DNA of 28,152 bases from CAYJAQ01 sp964368275 (GTDB lineage: Bacteria > Bacillota_I > Bacilli_A > ML615J-28 > CAG-313): contig CAYJAQ010000016.1 in the NCBI GenBank assembly GCA_964368275.1, positions 1 through 28,152 on the forward strand, in the 5' to 3' direction. Shown here in pieces: positions 17,255 through 25,656 of the stretch. The notes below the pieces were generated by a model. The model was given only the letters and a program-made list of their open reading frames with translations. It ran no database searches and was not told where the DNA came from. The number at the start of each line of letters is the position of its first letter. Positions within the stretch are counted from its first letter, which is position 1. The translations under genes were made by a program, and so were the position numbers.

Positions 17255-20200
17255 CTATGGCATTATTACAAAATAACTACCATATTTAGTGATGATTTTA
17301 TTGAGTATTGCCTTTGCGACAATCGTATTATCATTAACACTATTAACTGCAGAAATCTTATCAACATATGATTTATTTTCTGTAAAGGCTGTCATTGCAT
17401 TGTATAAATACGTAGATTCATCCGAATATGATACATTAACTAATTGATTTATTCCTACTTCATTTTTTATGTCAAGGTATTCATTGAGCATAATAATCAT
17501 GAACTCATCGGTAAATGTTAGGTTATTATTCGTACGTTCTACTTCAAGGTTTGCAAATGCTTGGCAGAATACTAATGCATTATTTGTAGTAATTGTATTG
17601 GCCTCAAAAGCAGCAATTATCTGATTTGTTGCATTACCAAAATCAATTATATTACCAATATTTAAAGCATATTTGCTTAATGAACTTGGTTGTTTAAAAT
17701 CATATTTATCTAATATTACTTGAACATTAATAGTATTTTTAGGGAATAATTCTAACAAACTAGTTTCAATTATATCACCAATAATATAACTAACAATGAA
17801 ACTGCCAGGTTCTGTTACTGTTCCACCAGCAATCTTCATTATGTGTACAATGCTTGTGGAATTGAGTTCCATAAAGTCAGTTTCACCATTAACAATAGAA
17901 GCATAATTAGTAACGATATTATCAATTACTTTCATTTCTTCACGCCAATTAGTAATTTTTGTAAGATCTAAGCCATCTAGATTTACTGTTAAACCTAATT
18001 GTTTTATCATATAAGTGATGAAATCTGGTCTAAGTGATTTTAGCATTCGTGATTTATCAAGTAGTTCTAGTAAATCAGCCGCTTCATTAAAGTCAATTTC
18101 TGACGTATTAAGCTGAGCAATTTGAGGAAGTATTTCTGCTAATGCATCTAATTCACTTGCCCAATTACCATCAGTAGGCACATTGGCTTTAGCTATTGTA
18201 ACATCATTTAATCCAATACTAACAAGGGCATCATTTAGATATCCAACAAGCGGTTCTAAAGTAAACATCTTACTTTGATCTATTTTCTTCAACGCATTTA
18301 ATAGTTTTGTTAAATCTTCATTTGACAAATTAATAAAATCAATGCTAGCAATGTCTACACTGGACACTTCTGATATAATATCAAAAATAAGTGATACTTC
18401 TTCTAATAAATCAGCACTTGATATCTCTCTAGTACCATTTAATACTTCATTAAACCATGTACTACGCCATGACGTTAATTCAGCCTCTTCAATAAATTGA
18501 TTAATAATAGAAGGTAGTGAATCAACTGCAAGCTTGCTTTCACATAAAGCACCCAAGAAAGCTTCTACTTCCTTTTGCTTACCACCATGTTCAATCATAA
18601 TTCGCAGTTCATCTAACGAGAAATTTTCAATATCAATACTTAAATCAAAAAATGCTGAAATTATTTTGCCAATAGCTGCTGGTTCAGTTTCCCAATCAAC
18701 ATTAGCTAAATCAAGATTAACATCTATTTTAGCAAGTGCTTCTTTTAAGCCAAGTTCATTAAGTAAAGTTTCAATAACTGTTGCTTCTTGACCTTTCATA
18801 TTAGTAAGATTAAACACTTCGGAAACAAGTGATGCAAAAACTTCACCATTACTAAAGTCAATGCCTTCTTCTGAGAATGCACCTGCTTGATATAAATCGC
18901 TAACAATTCTTGCTAAAGTCTCAAAGTCTTTACCCCAGTTTTCTTTAGCAATCTTTGTCAAATCAACAATTTCAACTAAACTCTTTAATCCTTTTTGGTC
19001 TTCACTTAGGGCGGAATCTAATGCTTTTTGAATTAGTGAAGTAACCGTTTCAGCAAAAATATCAGCGAATTTAGAAGTGCTTAAGTCAGTTCCTAATTTT
19101 CCCACTGCTTCAACAAACTTTGGATTATTTATTGCAGAAACTGGATCATTAATATCTAAATCAGTTTCAATAATGAAATCTATAAGTAATTCCATTAATT
19201 CAGCTAAATCTTGTTTTGTGGTTATCCAATCAATGTCTTCTAATTTACTAAAATCAAATGGGCTATCTTCCGTGTTTGTTTGTTGCCAACCATATATCTC
19301 TACTGCTATTGGAAGGACACTTTCAAACATTTTGTTTTCACTAATAAAATCTACAAAAACATCTTTCTTTTCTTTTAGCATCTTCATTATATCAATGCCA
19401 TCAGGAGTTTGATACTCTATTATTGTGCTAACAAGTGGTTGCATTTTTTCAAGTTCTACCGGAATATTTAAGTCGCCATTTTTAGTTGGCACTTTGGCAA
19501 TTTTACCAAAAAGTTCAACATCAACGCTTTTACCACTAATCTTACTAATTACATTGATAAAGCCTTTTAAACCAGTATTTTCAAATTCAGCAAGTTGATC
19601 ATATATATCAACAATATCGCTGTTGGCATTGGTTGTTGAAATAGGTGCAGGATTTTTTTCTTCTGTGCTTGTTAATGCAATAATCTCAGTTTTGTAGGTC
19701 ATCATTAAAGTCTCTACTCCAAAGAATGGCATTAGTGTTAACACAAATAGTGCAATCATTTCTACCAAAGCAAGTGCAGCACCAGCCGCTCCTTTTAATG
19801 CTACATTGCGTTTTTTGTGTGGGTTCTCTTGTTTTAGTTCATTTTCTTCTTCAGTTTCGTAATCTAAATCTTTTTTAGGTTTTTCAGATTTGCCTATTAA
19901 TTGTTTCAAAGTATTATCTTCGCGAACTTTGCCAAAGATTAGACGAATTATCAGTTTTATAATAGGAATTAAAACAATCTCTGCTAGTAACATACCTATT
20001 GCGTATATTGCAAGACGAACAATACCATATGCTAAACCATTTGCTAAATCATATGTAGCCGAATTAGCAAAAGTTGTTGGATCAGCAGATATCGCCTCTG
20101 ATAGAGTTTTTATGATATATTCCCGTAAAGTAATATCCTCAGACACCAAGAATCTAATATTTTCGTTTAAGGCAATATTGGTCATTGGATTTAGTAGTAA

Positions 20201-20350
20201 TATGACAATAACCACGCCAATTACAACTGCAATAAAACTTCTAAGTGATTTACGCAATCCTTTCAAAAAGCCAAATAAAATAGTTAGAAAAATAAATACA
20301 ATAAAAGCAACATCAATTATTGTTGCTAACGTCGAAAAATCTATTGCCAT
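17255..20350 (-). CDS. CvpA-like membrane-anchored repeat protein (smaller partner)
   Basis: A 1031-residue protein with the same plan as the giant protein downstream. An N-terminal CvpA-like domain has helices at about 9-28, 38-54, 106-139 and 184-211. A GFLKGLRKSL turn starts at residue 27, as in the giant, and a charged linker (about 141-183, rich in K/E) lies between helices 3 and 4. About 820 residues then follow that should be extracytoplasmic. This part repeats the same motifs seen in the giant: S-K-L-A-V-D-S-L-P and S-R-M-L-K-S-L-R-P type segments, IDF/VDW segments preceded by an NxE/WxxE helix, and LLxxLxxS. No sorting signal or C-terminal helix is visible. The start has GAGGTG 5 bases upstream and a strong promoter. 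It is probably an ancient paralogue of the giant. Function unknown; CvpA homology is by architecture and the short turn motif. Confidence 0.9.
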   Translation of the reverse strand: MAIDFSTLATIIDVAFIVFIFLTILFGFLKGLRKSLRSFIAVVIGVVIVILLLNPMTNIALNENIRFLVSEDITLREYIIKTLSEAISADPTTFANSATYDLANGLAYGIVRLAIYAIGMLLAEIVLIPIIKLIIRLIFGKVREDNTLKQLIGKSEKPKKDLDYETEEENELKQENPHKKRNVALKGAAGAALALVEMIALFVLTLMPFFGVETLMMTYKTEIIALTSTEEKNPAPISTTNANSDIVDIYDQLAEFENTGLKGFINVISKISGKSVDVELFGKIAKVPTKNGDLNIPVELEKMQPLVSTIIEYQTPDGIDIMKMLKEKKDVFVDFISENKMFESVLPIAVEIYGWQQTNTEDSPFDFSKLEDIDWITTKQDLAELMELLIDFIIETDLDINDPVSAINNPKFVEAVGKLGTDLSTSKFADIFAETVTSLIQKALDSALSEDQKGLKSLVEIVDLTKIAKENWGKDFETLARIVSDLYQAGAFSEEGIDFSNGEVFASLVSEVFNLTNMKGQEATVIETLLNELGLKEALAKIDVNLDLANVDWETEPAAIGKIISAFFDLSIDIENFSLDELRIMIEHGGKQKEVEAFLGALCESKLAVDSLPSIINQFIEEAELTSWRSTWFNEVLNGTREISSADLLEEVSLIFDIISEVSSVDIASIDFINLSNEDLTKLLNALKKIDQSKMFTLEPLVGYLNDALVSIGLNDVTIAKANVPTDGNWASELDALAEILPQIAQLNTSEIDFNEAADLLELLDKSRMLKSLRPDFITYMIKQLGLTVNLDGLDLTKITNWREEMKVIDNIVTNYASIVNGETDFMELNSTSIVHIMKIAGGTVTEPGSFIVSYIIGDIIETSLLELFPKNTINVQVILDKYDFKQPSSLSKYALNIGNIIDFGNATNQIIAAFEANTITTNNALVFCQAFANLEVERTNNNLTFTDEFMIIMLNEYLDIKNEVGINQLVNVSYSDESTYLYNAMTAFTENKSYVDKISAVNSVNDNTIVAKAILNKIITKYGSYFVIMP

Positions 20351-20368
20351 ATTCTCACCTCTTATCTT

Positions 20369-20397
20369 ATTATATCAAAAGATTAAAATAATGACAA
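20369..20397 (-). promoter_or_regulatory. Strong promoter of the 1031-residue CvpA-like gene
   Basis: On the minus strand TTGTCA (20392-20397) and TATAAT (20369-20374) are exactly 17 bases apart. The promoter begins only 16 bases after the murA stop codon. I see no hairpin terminator between them, so murA read-through into this gene is also possible. Confidence 0.85.
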
Positions 20398-20413
20398 GCA
20401 AACAAATTAGATT

Positions 20414-21658
20414 TTAATTACCAATCGTATCAACTATTAAGCCTATCGCTTTTAACTTCTCAATTGGATTATCATAACCCCTTAAAAGCATTTCACCATT
20501 TTCTATATATGTAACCCCATCAGCGAGTGCCCCCGCAATAATCAAGGCCATTGCACAGCGCAAATCATGAGCTTTCACTTTTTTACCTTTTAGTTCTGAT
20601 TTTCTTATATAGATACTACCGTTGTATACTGTTATATTAGCACCCATTTTATTTAGCTCGACAACATGGCTAATTCGGTTAGGGAAGATTGTATCTTGGA
20701 TAGATGATTCTTTTTCTGATCTTGTTAAAACAACTGTTAATATTTGTTGTAAGTCAGTTGGAAAAAAAGGATAAGCTCCTACTATAAGATTAGTTTTATT
20801 AATCTTATTAGCTCCTTCAACGACTAAGCAGTTATGACCAGTTTCTACATTAATACCCATTGAACGTGCTACGATAATTACCGTTTGCATATCTTCAGCA
20901 TTAACATTATGGATTACTAAGCGACTATTGGGAAGAGCTCCTGCTAAAAATAAATAACTACTTGCTTCTAAGCGGTCATTCATAATCTTGTGTTGTACTT
21001 TTCGCAATTTATGTTTGCCCTCAATAATAATTCGATTTTCATCTACTAATATGTGCGCTCCCATTGCTTTTAACATACTTATTACATCTTGTACTTCAGG
21101 CTCTATTGATGCATTCTCAATTACTGTTTGCCCTTTAATGGCTGTAGCAAGTAATGTAATGTTAATAGTAGCACCAACTGACGGCTTTGGTAGTTCAATA
21201 ATTGCCGGTTTACGTTTTACTTCTTTTATTGTAATTATTCCATCTTCGATGCTATGTGAAAAACCTAGTTTATTAAAGGCATCCAAATGATAATCAATCG
21301 GTCTACCTCCTAAATGACAACCACCGGGAAACTTGGTAACTACTTTGCCATAGCGAGCAAGTAGCACTCCCATTAAATAATACGAACCTCTAATGTCTTT
21401 TACTAAATCTGTACTTATTTTCTTTTTTAATTTTTTTGCTGAAAGAGTTATGGTATTTTCTTTTCTAGTTGCCTTAACACCAATTGTTGTAATTATATTA
21501 AGCATCTTCTCAATATCTTTTAAATTAGGTATATTAGTTAATACAACTTTTTCCTTAGTTAAAAGAGCCGCTGAAATAGCAGCGAGCGAACTGTTTTTAG
21601 AACCACTTACGACAACATGGCCATGAACTCCACAAGTCTTTGTCATTTTTATTATCAT
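20414..21658 (-). CDS. murA: UDP-N-acetylglucosamine 1-carboxyvinyltransferase
   Basis: MurA transfers enolpyruvate from PEP to UDP-GlcNAc, the first committed step of peptidoglycan precursor synthesis, in the cytosol. It has the SGSKNSS substrate motif (Lys21, Asn22), the active-site loop FPGGCHLGGRPID with Cys114 (the fosfomycin-targeted cysteine of E. coli MurA, Cys115), and PFFPTDLQQ carrying the general-base Asp. From the chosen start the protein is 414 residues, the usual length. The frame is open for 22 more codons to 21724, but GGTGAT precedes the ATG at 21658 and homologues begin a few residues before the SG-KN motif. Downstream, the CvpA-like gene follows at 63 bases; upstream, a plus-strand operon diverges. 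A retained Cys predicts fosfomycin sensitivity at the target level. Confidence 0.95.
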   Translation of the reverse strand: MIIKMTKTCGVHGHVVVSGSKNSSLAAISAALLTKEKVVLTNIPNLKDIEKMLNIITTIGVKATRKENTITLSAKKLKKKISTDLVKDIRGSYYLMGVLLARYGKVVTKFPGGCHLGGRPIDYHLDAFNKLGFSHSIEDGIITIKEVKRKPAIIELPKPSVGATINITLLATAIKGQTVIENASIEPEVQDVISMLKAMGAHILVDENRIIIEGKHKLRKVQHKIMNDRLEASSYLFLAGALPNSRLVIHNVNAEDMQTVIIVARSMGINVETGHNCLVVEGANKINKTNLIVGAYPFFPTDLQQILTVVLTRSEKESSIQDTIFPNRISHVVELNKMGANITVYNGSIYIRKSELKGKKVKAHDLRCAMALIIAGALADGVTYIENGEMLLRGYDNPIEKLKAIGLIVDTIGN

Positions 21659-21714
21659 TATATCACCAATTAATTTTATGAGAAATAGATAGGATATATA
21701 ACTATTTTTGTATT

Positions 21715-21720
21715 TTTCAA
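21715..21720 (-). promoter_or_regulatory. Possible -35 of the murA promoter
   Basis: On the minus strand TTGAAA lies here, followed after 16-18 bases by TATATC/TATCCT, a weak -10. It would place the start of transcription just upstream of the murA start at 21658. Weak match, so low confidence. Confidence 0.3.
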
Positions 21721-21738
21721 CCATTTCCGAAGTTTTTA

Positions 21739-21747
21739 TGGTATCAT
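21739..21747 (+). promoter_or_regulatory. Extended -10 promoter of the aspartase-like operon
   Basis: TGGTATCAT (extended -10, one mismatch to TATAAT) lies 33 bases before the first start codon. No clear -35 is seen. GGAAGGAAGGTG at 21764-21775 is a strong ribosome binding site. Confidence 0.5.
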
Positions 21748-21780
21748 TATTACAAGAAGCAATGGAAGGAAGGTGCTACC

Positions 21781-22950
21781 ATGCGTAATCGAATTGAAAA
21801 AGATATTTTAGGCGAGAAAGAATTATCCGCTGAATCATATTATGGCATTGGAACACTTCGTGGAAAAGAAAATTTCCAGATAACTAAACGTGGTATTAGT
21901 CGTCAAATGATTAAAGGGCTTGCTATTGTCAAGAAGGCCGCAGCAAAAGCTAATAATGATATTGGTGTTTTAACAGATGAACAAGCCAAAGCAATTATGC
22001 TAAGTTGTGACGAAATATTAAATGGACGCTTACACGGTCAGTTTGTCACTGATTTAATTCAAGGTGGTGCTGGTAGCGCCATGAATATGAATGCTAATGA
22101 AGTTATTGGCAATCGTGCTAATGAAATGATGGGTGGCACTAGAGGTGGTGCAGAATATGTTGATCCCCTTAAACATGTTAATTATGGACAATCAACATAT
22201 GATGTTATCCCAACTGCTGGCAAAATAGCAGCAATTCGTCACACTAAAAAACTCCTTGTTGAATTAAAGAAGTTACAAAATTCTCTGAGCATTAAAGCTA
22301 ATGAGTTTTCTGGTATAAAACGCCCTGGGCAAAACTATATTTCTACTGATCTTGGTCAAGAGTTTACTTCATTTATTAGACTACTCACCCGTGATATGGA
22401 TCGTATTGAACAGGCTATGACAAGTTTATTAGAGATTAACATTGGGGCAACCCTTGAACATGCTAATGATTCTAATAATACTAAGTATATTAGAAAAGTT
22501 GTTTTATATATTTCAAAGTACACTGGCGAAGATTTTAAGAGCCCAAAAAGCACTGTTGATGCTACAAGACATCTTGATACTTTCTTATTCTTAAGTACTT
22601 GTATTAAAATTTTAGCGATTGACCTTGCTAAAATAGCTAATGATATTAGAGCTTTAGCCAATACCACCATTCGTCAAGGTGGCCTCATCAAAATACCGGC
22701 TGTTCAACCAGGCTCTTCGGTTAATCCAGAAATTATTGATCCTGTTATTCCTGAAATGATTAATCAAGTTTCTTTTTTTGTTATTGGCAGTGATGCTACA
22801 ATTACTAGAGCCGTTGAAGCAAGTGAGTTTGAACAAAATGGCTATGAACCAGTTATTCTTTTTACTTTATTTGATACTATCACCTATGTAAGAAGAGCAA
22901 CCAGAACATTTAGAGAATTAACAATTGATGGATTAATTGCTAATATTTAG
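21781..22950 (+). CDS. Shortened aspartase/fumarase-superfamily protein, active site diverged
   Basis: A 389-residue homologue of aspartate ammonia-lyase (usual length about 470), recognisable by YYGIGTLRGKENF near the N-terminus, GGAGSAMNMNANEV (95-108), YGQSTYDVIPTA (135-146), LGQEF (191-195) and QPGSSVNPEIIDPVIPE (309-325). Compared with aspartases, several substrate-contact positions differ. The Thr of GGAGTS is Ser99, the Asn of QSTND is Tyr140, and the GRTH/GRTQ loop pair Thr-His/Gln reads Arg181-Pro182. In the signature GSSxMPxKxNP the Lys is Ile318 and the Asn is Asp320; the two serines remain. The protein ends at the equivalent of the end of the central helical domain, so the C-terminal domain is missing. 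The downstream gene has its own start and is unrelated, so this is not a simple frameshift. It is either a new activity or a pseudoenzyme; aspartase or fumarase activity is unlikely. First gene of a three-gene operon; its TAG stop overlaps the next ribosome binding site. Confidence 0.85.
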   Translation: MRNRIEKDILGEKELSAESYYGIGTLRGKENFQITKRGISRQMIKGLAIVKKAAAKANNDIGVLTDEQAKAIMLSCDEILNGRLHGQFVTDLIQGGAGSAMNMNANEVIGNRANEMMGGTRGGAEYVDPLKHVNYGQSTYDVIPTAGKIAAIRHTKKLLVELKKLQNSLSIKANEFSGIKRPGQNYISTDLGQEFTSFIRLLTRDMDRIEQAMTSLLEINIGATLEHANDSNNTKYIRKVVLYISKYTGEDFKSPKSTVDATRHLDTFLFLSTCIKILAIDLAKIANDIRALANTTIRQGGLIKIPAVQPGSSVNPEIIDPVIPEMINQVSFFVIGSDATITRAVEASEFEQNGYEPVILFTLFDTITYVRRATRTFRELTIDGLIANI

Positions 22951-22959
22951 GAGTGGAAA

Positions 22960-23397
22960 ATGAAATGGCATATTAAACTAGACGAAAATAAAAAACTGAT
23001 TATTGTAGGGAGCACATTTCTCTTTAATCTATTGTTAGTACTTATTTTATGGTGGACAAAAGCAAATACCGCACTCGGGCCTGTTTACTTTTTATTTTTT
23101 GTACCACTTGTGGTATTATTTGTAGCTACTTGGATTATGTCTTATCATTTTATCTATAAGCGTTTAAAAATTGATCTATCAACAGACGAGCGTAAAAATA
23201 ATTATTTAAAGAAACTCGGAACTCGGGCAATTGTTTTTGGTGGAGTTGGTTTAATTCTATTTATCTTACCTTTTTTCCTAATTACCCCTGGGTTATATTT
23301 TAAGAGTTTATTTATGCGATGTTTTATTTGTTTTATTGCTCTCAACTTAATTTTATTATCAATTGTAACTGCTGAAAATTATGTTAATTTAAAATAG
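22960..23397 (+). CDS. Four-helix membrane protein, unknown family
   Basis: A 145-residue integral membrane protein with hydrophobic helices at about 13-33, 41-62, 90-110 and 116-138, and a basic, charged loop between helices 2 and 3 (about 66-87, with KRLKIDLSTDERKNN). I recognise no family. The ribosome binding site GGAG overlaps the TAG stop of the aspartase-like gene, and its own TAG stop overlaps the AGGAGG of the D-aminopeptidase gene. Translation of all three is therefore likely coupled. Position suggests a transport or anchoring partner for its neighbours, but nothing in the sequence shows a substrate site. Confidence 0.8.
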   Translation: MKWHIKLDENKKLIIVGSTFLFNLLLVLILWWTKANTALGPVYFLFFVPLVVLFVATWIMSYHFIYKRLKIDLSTDERKNNYLKKLGTRAIVFGGVGLILFILPFFLITPGLYFKSLFMRCFICFIALNLILLSIVTAENYVNLK

Positions 23398-23405
23398 GAG
23401 GTCTT

Positions 23406-24215
23406 ATGAAAATATATATTAGTGCTGATATTGAAGGTGTAGCTGGCATATGTAATTGGAGTGAAACGGATGAGAAGGGCTATGACTATAGTTTCTTCCG
23501 TCAGGAAATGACAAACGAGGTAAAAGCTTGTTGTGAAAAGTTGATTGAACTTGGTATTACAGATATCACTGTAAGAGATGCACATGATTCAGCTAGAAAT
23601 ATTTTATTTGATCAATTACCTAAAGAAGTGAAGATTATTCGTGAATGGAGTGGTGGCATTTGTGACATGATGGACGGGTTAGATAACAGTTACGACGCTG
23701 CTATTATGATTGGTTATCATAGTCCTAGCCGTAGTGAAGGTAATCCCCTTTCCCACACAATGAACACTCGTCATAATCATATCAAAATAAATAATAAAGT
23801 TGTTAGCGAATATTTACTTAATACATACTATGCTCAAACGCTTAAAGTACCAGTTATTATGGTAAGTGGCGATCAAAGACTTATGGAACTTGTTAAAGAA
23901 GAAAATGATAGAACCATTACGGTTGCTACTAAAGAAGGTTTACATGGAGCCATTATATCAAAGCACCCTGAAGCAGTATATGAAGAAATCAAACAAGGAA
24001 CAGAAAATGCCATTAAAACACTAAAGAATTGTGGCAAAGAAACATTATTTGTTAATGTTCCACGCATCCTTGACATGGAAATTCATTACCGAAATCATCG
24101 TGATGCCTATCGAGCAACTCAATATCCTAGTGCTCAACGACTTTCTGATGATAAAACTATTTTTAAAACTAATAGTGTTCACGAATTATTACGCTTTATG
24201 TTATTCTGCGATTAG
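23406..24215 (+). CDS. dppA: M55-family D-aminopeptidase (DppA type)
   Basis: A 269-residue metallo-peptidase of family M55. The best-known member is B. subtilis DppA, a zinc D-aminopeptidase that releases D-amino acids such as D-Ala from short peptides. All expected ligands are visible: Asp8 and Glu10 in SADIEG, His60 in RDAHDSARN, His105 in IGYHS and Glu135 in VVSEY, with the catalytic-type His117 in LSHTMN. The length matches DppA (about 274). It is the last gene of the operon with the aspartase-like and membrane proteins, has an AGGAGG ribosome binding site and is followed directly by a terminator. Other M55 members act on various peptides, so the exact substrate is open. No dpp transporter genes are adjacent, unlike the B. 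subtilis dpp operon. Confidence 0.92.
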   Translation: MKIYISADIEGVAGICNWSETDEKGYDYSFFRQEMTNEVKACCEKLIELGITDITVRDAHDSARNILFDQLPKEVKIIREWSGGICDMMDGLDNSYDAAIMIGYHSPSRSEGNPLSHTMNTRHNHIKINNKVVSEYLLNTYYAQTLKVPVIMVSGDQRLMELVKEENDRTITVATKEGLHGAIISKHPEAVYEEIKQGTENAIKTLKNCGKETLFVNVPRILDMEIHYRNHRDAYRATQYPSAQRLSDDKTIFKTNSVHELLRFMLFCD

Positions 24216-24216
24216 T

Positions 24217-24247
24217 AAAACACCTGACCAATGGTCAGGTGTTTTTT
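24217..24247. terminator. Bidirectional terminator between dppA and glyA
   Basis: A 13-bp stem (AAAACACCTGACC at 24217-24229 with GGTCAGGTGTTTT at 24233-24245, loop AAT) ends in T-runs on both strands. It serves both converging genes; the glyA stop codon (24246-24248) abuts it. Confidence 0.95.
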
Positions 24248-25493
24248 AGAATTCGGTTGGAAATTGTCCTGATAAAGCAATAACAGCTTTTTTAATTTCG
24301 TTTAAGCGTGCTTCGTTTTGATAATTGCGAAGAGCCTCATCAATATATTTAGCTACTAGAATCATCTCTTGTGATTTAAAACCGCGAGTTGTTAGAGCAG
24401 GAGTTCCTAGACGAATCCCACTTGCTTGCATTGGCTTTTCAGTATCATTAGGAATGGTGTTTTTATTGCACGTAATATTAACACTATCTAAGATTTGTTC
24501 ACAAACTTTACCAGTCAAACCGGTTGGAGTTTTTACATCAACAAGCAGCAAGTGATTATCGGTTCCACCACTAATAATTGGATAGCCACGTTTTTTTAGT
24601 TCATCAGCTAATACTTCGGCATTCTTTATTACTTGTTGTTGATATTCTTTAAACTCTGGCATTAATGCTTCTTTAAAAGCAACGGCTTTCCCAGCAATAA
24701 TATGCATAAGTGGTCCACCTTGAATACCTGGGAAAACTGTTTGATTAATTTTTTTAGCAATGTCAGGATTATTTGTCATTATGATGCCACCGCGTGGACC
24801 TCTCAGGGTTTTATGTGTGGTCGAAGTAACAATGTCGGCATATGGTATTGGACTCATATGTAGATTAGTCGCAACAAGCCCGGCAATATGTGCCATGTCA
24901 ACCATTAAATAAGCTCCTACCTCATCAGCTATTTCACGGAACTTCTTAAAATCAATTTCTCTTGAGTATGCACTTGCGCCCGCTACTATCATTTGAGGAT
25001 GATATTTTTGGGCTAATTCACGCACACCATCATAATCAATATAGCCTTCTTCATTAACAAAGTAGGAATAAAATTGATAATCTTGTCCAGAAAAACTAAG
25101 TTTATGACCATGGGTCAAATGTCCTCCATGGTCTAAGCTCATCCCTAAAACAACATCACCGGGTTTTAATACGCTCCGATACGCTGCCATATTAGCACTA
25201 GAGCCGGAGTGAGGCTGAACATTAGCAAATTTAGCACCATATAACTTTTTTAATCTTTCTATTGCAAGGTTTTCTACCTCATCAACATATTCACATCCGC
25301 CATAATAACGCTTGCCAGGATATCCTTCAGCATACTTATTCGTAAGTATTGATCCAACTGCTTCTAGGACCGCACGGGAAACATAATTTTCCGAAGCAAT
25401 TAATTCTAAATGTGTCTCTTGGCGTTTTTGTTCAGCTTCAATTGCTAAAAACAACTCTTTATCAACTCTTTTAACATTAGCGATTTTTGACAT
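24246..25493 (-). CDS. glyA: Serine hydroxymethyltransferase
   Basis: GlyA is a cytosolic PLP enzyme converting serine and tetrahydrofolate to glycine and 5,10-methylene-tetrahydrofolate, the main one-carbon source. From the chosen start it is 415 residues, normal for bacteria. Seen are LIASENYVS, the GYPGKRYYGG and QPHSGSSAN motifs, VDMAHIAGL with the cofactor-ring His202, and STTHKTLRGPRGG with the PLP lysine Lys228. The frame extends six codons upstream to a TTG, but the ATG at 25493 is preceded by a strong GGAGG (25504-25508), so that is the start. The gene overlaps the 3' end of a tiny membrane-protein gene, which contains the ribosome binding site. It is the last gene of an operon with an envelope-type protein, an unusual neighbour for this housekeeping gene. 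Confidence 0.97.
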   Translation of the reverse strand: MSKIANVKRVDKELFLAIEAEQKRQETHLELIASENYVSRAVLEAVGSILTNKYAEGYPGKRYYGGCEYVDEVENLAIERLKKLYGAKFANVQPHSGSSANMAAYRSVLKPGDVVLGMSLDHGGHLTHGHKLSFSGQDYQFYSYFVNEEGYIDYDGVRELAQKYHPQMIVAGASAYSREIDFKKFREIADEVGAYLMVDMAHIAGLVATNLHMSPIPYADIVTSTTHKTLRGPRGGIIMTNNPDIAKKINQTVFPGIQGGPLMHIIAGKAVAFKEALMPEFKEYQQQVIKNAEVLADELKKRGYPIISGGTDNHLLLVDVKTPTGLTGKVCEQILDSVNITCNKNTIPNDTEKPMQASGIRLGTPALTTRGFKSQEMILVAKYIDEALRNYQNEARLNEIKKAVIALSGQFPTEF

Positions 25494-25656
25494 AAGTGTA
25501 GACACCTCCAAAGAACATTAATATACTTATATAGCCTACGCCCAAAATAACATAACCAATCCAACTTTCCTCTTTTAGTAATACCATTACTATATATAAA
25601 CTTAAGAATAAAATTAGACCAACTATTGCCGTTACTAAACCTAATATTTTCTTCAT
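25477..25656 (-). CDS. Small two-helix membrane protein
   Basis: A 59-residue protein with two hydrophobic helices separated by the short polar turn KEESW, and a basic C-terminus (YVKNR). The ATG at 25656 overlaps the stop codon of the upstream gene as TAATG, the usual re-initiation arrangement; an ATG at 25668 is a possible alternative. The last 17 bases overlap glyA, and the gene holds the glyA ribosome binding site. Its reality rests on the tight fit between the two genes and its membrane-protein composition. I do not recognise a family. Confidence 0.65.
   Translation of the reverse strand: MKKILGLVTAIVGLILFLSLYIVMVLLKEESWIGYVILGVGYISILMFFGGVYTYVKNR

Noticed and set aside
22940..22980. 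Frameshift explaining the early end of the aspartase-like protein
   Set aside because: The downstream sequence has its own ribosome binding site and start and encodes a hydrophobic membrane protein, not the missing aspartase C-terminal domain in another frame.
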